Source: Channa striata (lineage: Eukaryota; Chordata; Actinopteri; Anabantiformes; Channidae). Taken from it: DNA of 64,000 bases. The stretch covers positions 15,262,040-15,326,039 of the forward strand of contig CM065170.1 of the NCBI GenBank assembly GCA_033026295.1, read 5' to 3'. Shown here one piece after another: positions 60,829 to 64,000 of the stretch. Below the pieces are notes generated by a model that searched no databases, was not told where the DNA came from, and worked only from the letters and a program-made list of their open reading frames with translations. Position numbers and translations under genes: made by a program. Every line of letters begins with the position of its first letter. Positions within the stretch are counted from its first letter, which is position 1.

Positions 60829-63800
60829 CTAATCATAATTCCTGTGTGTGATATAGCACAGAGTGCCACTCTTTGGCTTGAGTGTGCCATTGTCCTGGAT
60901 GGAAAAGCTCTGTCCTGGGACAAGGGTGAAGTCAAACCTTTGGAGCAACTTGGCCATCACCACCTTAGCCTCAATCTGAAAACACAACATGAAACCTGGA
61001 TTAAAGTAGTATGTCATTATGTGTTGTAGGTGAAAGTTTTAATTATCACCCACCTGAGCAAAGTTCTGTCCCAGACATGAGCGTGGGCCGAGGGCAAAGG
61101 GATAGTAAGAGTAGTAAGGCCTGGTGAAAGAGAGAGGACAAATTTAGTTGAATAGACTGCCTCCTTCAGCTGTCTGTTGTAAACCTCCAAGTTGAAAATA
61201 AAATGTTATTAGGTATAAATCTCTGTATGTTACTTACTTGGGAGCATCTGGGTGAAATCTGTCTGGATCAAATGTCAGCGGGTCCGGGAAGAATGTATTC
61301 AGTCTCCCACTTACATACGAGTTGAACTGAACAGTTTGAGCATTTTGACAGTAAATAAAAAAAAAAAAATCATATTATCATCTTGTGTGTGTTATGTATA
61401 TAAACACAATATTAATACAATTTGGGGTCTGAGGTACAAACGCATTCAAATGTGAATGACTCACAAAATAGGTGTTTCCTCCAGGTATGTGGATACCATT
61501 AATGACTCTGTCTTCTGGTACATAGCGAGCCGTACCTGGAGCTGTAGAGTAAAGCCTTAGAGTCTCCTTTAGCACCTGGAAGGGAAGGTTACGGTGTGAA
61601 CTTCACATCTTTGGTCCATTGCTTTAATAACGTGGCATATTTTAGAGTTTATGTCAGTTACAGTTGTTATCTGTAGATAACAACAACCCGTATAAAAATC
61701 TTAATATAACTGAGAGGGATGAATAAATGAATAGTATGTATATTTATAGATTAACTTTGCTACTGAAAAGCTGAACCATGATTTTCCCCAACTTCGACAT
61801 GTACCTGTGAGAGATAGGTCAGTTGACTCAGGTTGTCATAGCTTACTTCCTGTTTCATCCCAATGACATCTTGCACCTCTTTTCTCGCTCTGAGAAAAAA
61901 AACACAATTAAGAACCCATCAACAGCCAACAGCTATATTAAGATGCTGTTATTTTACTGCATTACTAGTTCTTACTTCTCCAGTACATCAGGATGTCTTC
62001 CCAGGGACATGACGCAAAAAGCCAGTAGATTAGCTGTTGTTTCTTGTCCTAAAATGGGAAAAAAAAAATACTAAAACCGACACTGGATTTTCTCTACTCA
62101 AATTTGATCTTGTTGGCCTGCAGTTCGGATTTGCTTGCTTATCTGTGCTCGACTGGGTGACATGTTTTTTCATTCCAAAATATGTAGTCAACATAAGCCA
62201 AATGTGAATCAAATGAGAACTTGCACATTCACAGTTGACCTTCCACAAAAAAAGAAAGTACCAATTAAGTGCTTATAATATGTTTGCTAAAAATCTGTCA
62301 ACCTTTGATTTTGAAAGAAGAAACGTCACCCAGTGGAGCAAGTGTCTCTGGTTGCTCTATTTTTTAATTGGTCAAGTAATATATAATAAGGGCATTTGTG
62401 ACTATACAGAAAAAAAAACAATTTAAAACATAATTATTGAGAATCCCCACTTCATTATAATATCATTCATCATGTAAACGCAAAGATACAGAAGAAATCA
62501 ATTGAATTCACTGTGGTACTGATGGTTAGCCCATACACTTTGTGTAAAATGTCCTTTAAAACATTGTTAGCATTTGTTTTTGCTACAGAGGATCTGATTT
62601 CTAATTTATTTTGAAGCACTGAACACGTCAAACCACACATGAAACGGTCTTACCAGCAATGAAGAATGTCACAAAATTATCCAACATAAGCTCTTCATCT
62701 TCCTCAGTCATATTTTCCTCTGGAAAGACAGGTAAACTAATTTAACATGAAAACTATTATCTGGCTGATCTCCTTTTAATATTACTTTTACGCACCAGGA
62801 TACATTCAGGCTCAGTGCAGTTAAGTAAGATATGTACAATTAAGCAGATACTAAATAGTTATGTATGAAAGGTGTACTCTATGTGCGACAGTTTCTGACT
62901 TAAATATGGATTGATACATGGATAGATACACTCTATACTTTCAAATATGAGGTCTTCTCTGCAATAGAAACTGCAACTGCCAAAACCTCCAACACAAAGT
63001 ATTTAAGCATTCTTTTTATTTGATCAAATTTAGTCTGAAATTTAGGGACCATAACCTTCGCCAGCAGATTTGATGATCTGCGTGAGGATGTCCTTGGGGA
63101 CGTCCTCTCCATTTTGCATGGCAGTCTTTCTTTCACGTATCCACTGAGCTCCAGTTATGCGCAGCAGATGGCAAGCTTCCCTTACTTTATTAATGAATGG
63201 TTTGTTCTTTGGTTTAAACTGGAAACATACATACATATATTTATTTTACTTTAGACAGTGTTAACTATATAAACTCCATAAAAACTTCTGCAAAGTCATA
63301 CCTCAAAAAATGCGTCTCTGACATAGTAAATCATCCCTTTAAGACACAGGTCGATGGCTTCGGAGAAACGTGTAATATTCTGAAGCAAGTCTAAATCCAC
63401 ACCAAATGCAACCTGAGGGTTATCAAGGAAACAAACAAATACATAAACACCATAATAGTTGCAAATTAATTAGAACTTTTAAAATTGAAGAAAAATTCTG
63501 CATCAGGGCGATGGCATGTTACCTTAGCAATAACATCAAAGGTAACACCATTGAATAGATGAAGCATGTTGGTTTCTGTTTTCTTATCAGCTGCATCTGA
63601 AAGTTTACTCATCAGTGTCTCTGCGCGTTCATTGAAGGTGCCCATTAAACTTTTCAAATACCTAGAATATAATATTTGGGCAGGGGAATTGCAGATCTAT
63701 TACACAACTGCAATACTGCACATAAAATCTGTGAAGCAGGATTTACATTTATATGAAGTCAAGTGGTCAATAACTTACACACTGCTAAACGCAGGGTCAA

Positions 63801-63865
63801 TGATCCGGCGCTGTTTATACCACTTCTCGTGGTCATGTGCCGTTACCAGGCCATAACCTAGAAAT
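60829..63865 (-). CDS. cyp46a1: Cholesterol 24-hydroxylase-like P450, copy 3, exons 5-15 (5' end outside window)
   Basis: Exons seen, in transcript order: 63779-63865, 63523-63661, 63302-63412, 63056-63218, 62654-62719, 61976-62048, 61805-61889, 61465-61575, 61238-61326, 61054-61120, 60829-60975. Sizes match copies 1 and 2 exactly, every splice site is GT-AG and no stop interrupts the frame. The I-helix AGQETTAN, KETLR, FDPDRFHPD and FALGPRSCLG with the heme cysteine are all present, ending in HRNYD and TAG at 60829-60831. Exons 1-4 and the promoter lie beyond position 64000. In exon 5 it shares LVTAH with copy 2 against LITAQ in copy 1, while in exons 6, 7 and 15 it matches copy 1. The gene looks functional as far as it can be read. 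Confidence 0.9.
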
Positions 63866-64000
63866 CTTGGACCCAAGGAACACAATAGTTTACAGAAAAT
63901 TATACAAAAGAAAAGAACATGCATAATACAGAATACAGTATCAAATTAAGGTTTTAAATTGTTTGACATAATGAAACATCCAAAACATACCGAGATTACT

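Larger units (their letters stand above)
47781..64000 (-). repeat. Tandem triplication containing cyp46a1
   Basis: There are three head-to-tail units: about 47781-53480, 53484-59660 and 59667 to beyond the edge. Exons, introns, 3' flank, SINE and poly(A) signal recur in the same order. Intron sequences remain easily aligned by eye, so the duplications are fairly recent. The offset between the stop codons is 5673 bp (copy 1 to 2) and 6183 bp (copy 2 to 3); most of the difference is the MITE in unit 2. Confidence 0.95.

Noticed and set aside
1..64000. CRISPR arrays, operons, bacterial-type insertion sequences, stand-alone tRNA or rRNA genes
   Set aside because: None were seen. The tRNA-like sequences all lie in SINEs with degenerate boxes and SINE tails.

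Overview
The window is vertebrate nuclear DNA, almost certainly from a teleost fish. The genes have many GT-AG introns, and their proteins match vertebrate cyclin K, CCDC85C and cholesterol 24-hydroxylase (CYP46A1). The non-coding DNA holds fish-type tRNA-derived SINEs, a hAT-like MITE and many CA/TG microsatellites. The species cannot be named from the sequence. All exon models were built by hand from splice sites, reading-frame continuity and remembered family sequence; no alignment or search was run.

Layout. (1) 1-2340 is AT-rich flank with no gene I can support. (2) 2340-8710 is ccnk on the + strand: a promoter with E-box, CRE and YY1-like sites, a non-coding first exon, ten coding exons (535 aa) and a poly(A) signal at 8685. 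(3) About 9450-47131 is ccdc85c on the - strand, tail-to-tail with ccnk. It has six firm coding exons (393 aa) and a candidate 42-nt in-frame cassette exon (407 aa with it). Intron 1 is about 25 kb and holds microsatellites, dispersed repeats and no convincing gene. (4) About 47780-64000 is a tandem array of three cyp46a1-like genes on the - strand, in units of about 5.7-6.2 kb. Copy 1 (48973-53395) has all 15 exons but lacks one base in a homopolymer in exon 2, which shifts the frame and gives an early stop. Copy 2 (54646-59592) is open across all 15 exons (506 aa) and carries a 628-bp hAT-like MITE with an 8-bp target duplication in intron 3. Copy 3 (60829 to beyond the right edge) shows exons 5-15, all open.

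The array is the most notable part. A GC-rich, CCAAT-containing block lies about 650-750 bp upstream of ccdc85c and recurs immediately upstream of cyp46a1 copy 2. A truncated version lacking the CCAAT box lies upstream of copy 1. Under a simple tandem-duplication model the duplication began in the ccdc85c 5' flank, so the inner cyp46a1 copies would have gained a new upstream region, while copy 3 should keep the old promoter outside this window. Copy 1 has lost both its frame and about 100 bp of that block, and looks like a young pseudogene unless the missing base is an assembly error.

Neighbourhood: human 14q32 carries CCNK, CCDC85C, HHIPL1, CYP46A1 in that order. Here HHIPL1 is not seen between ccdc85c and cyp46a1, and the cyp46a1 genes point the opposite way relative to ccnk.
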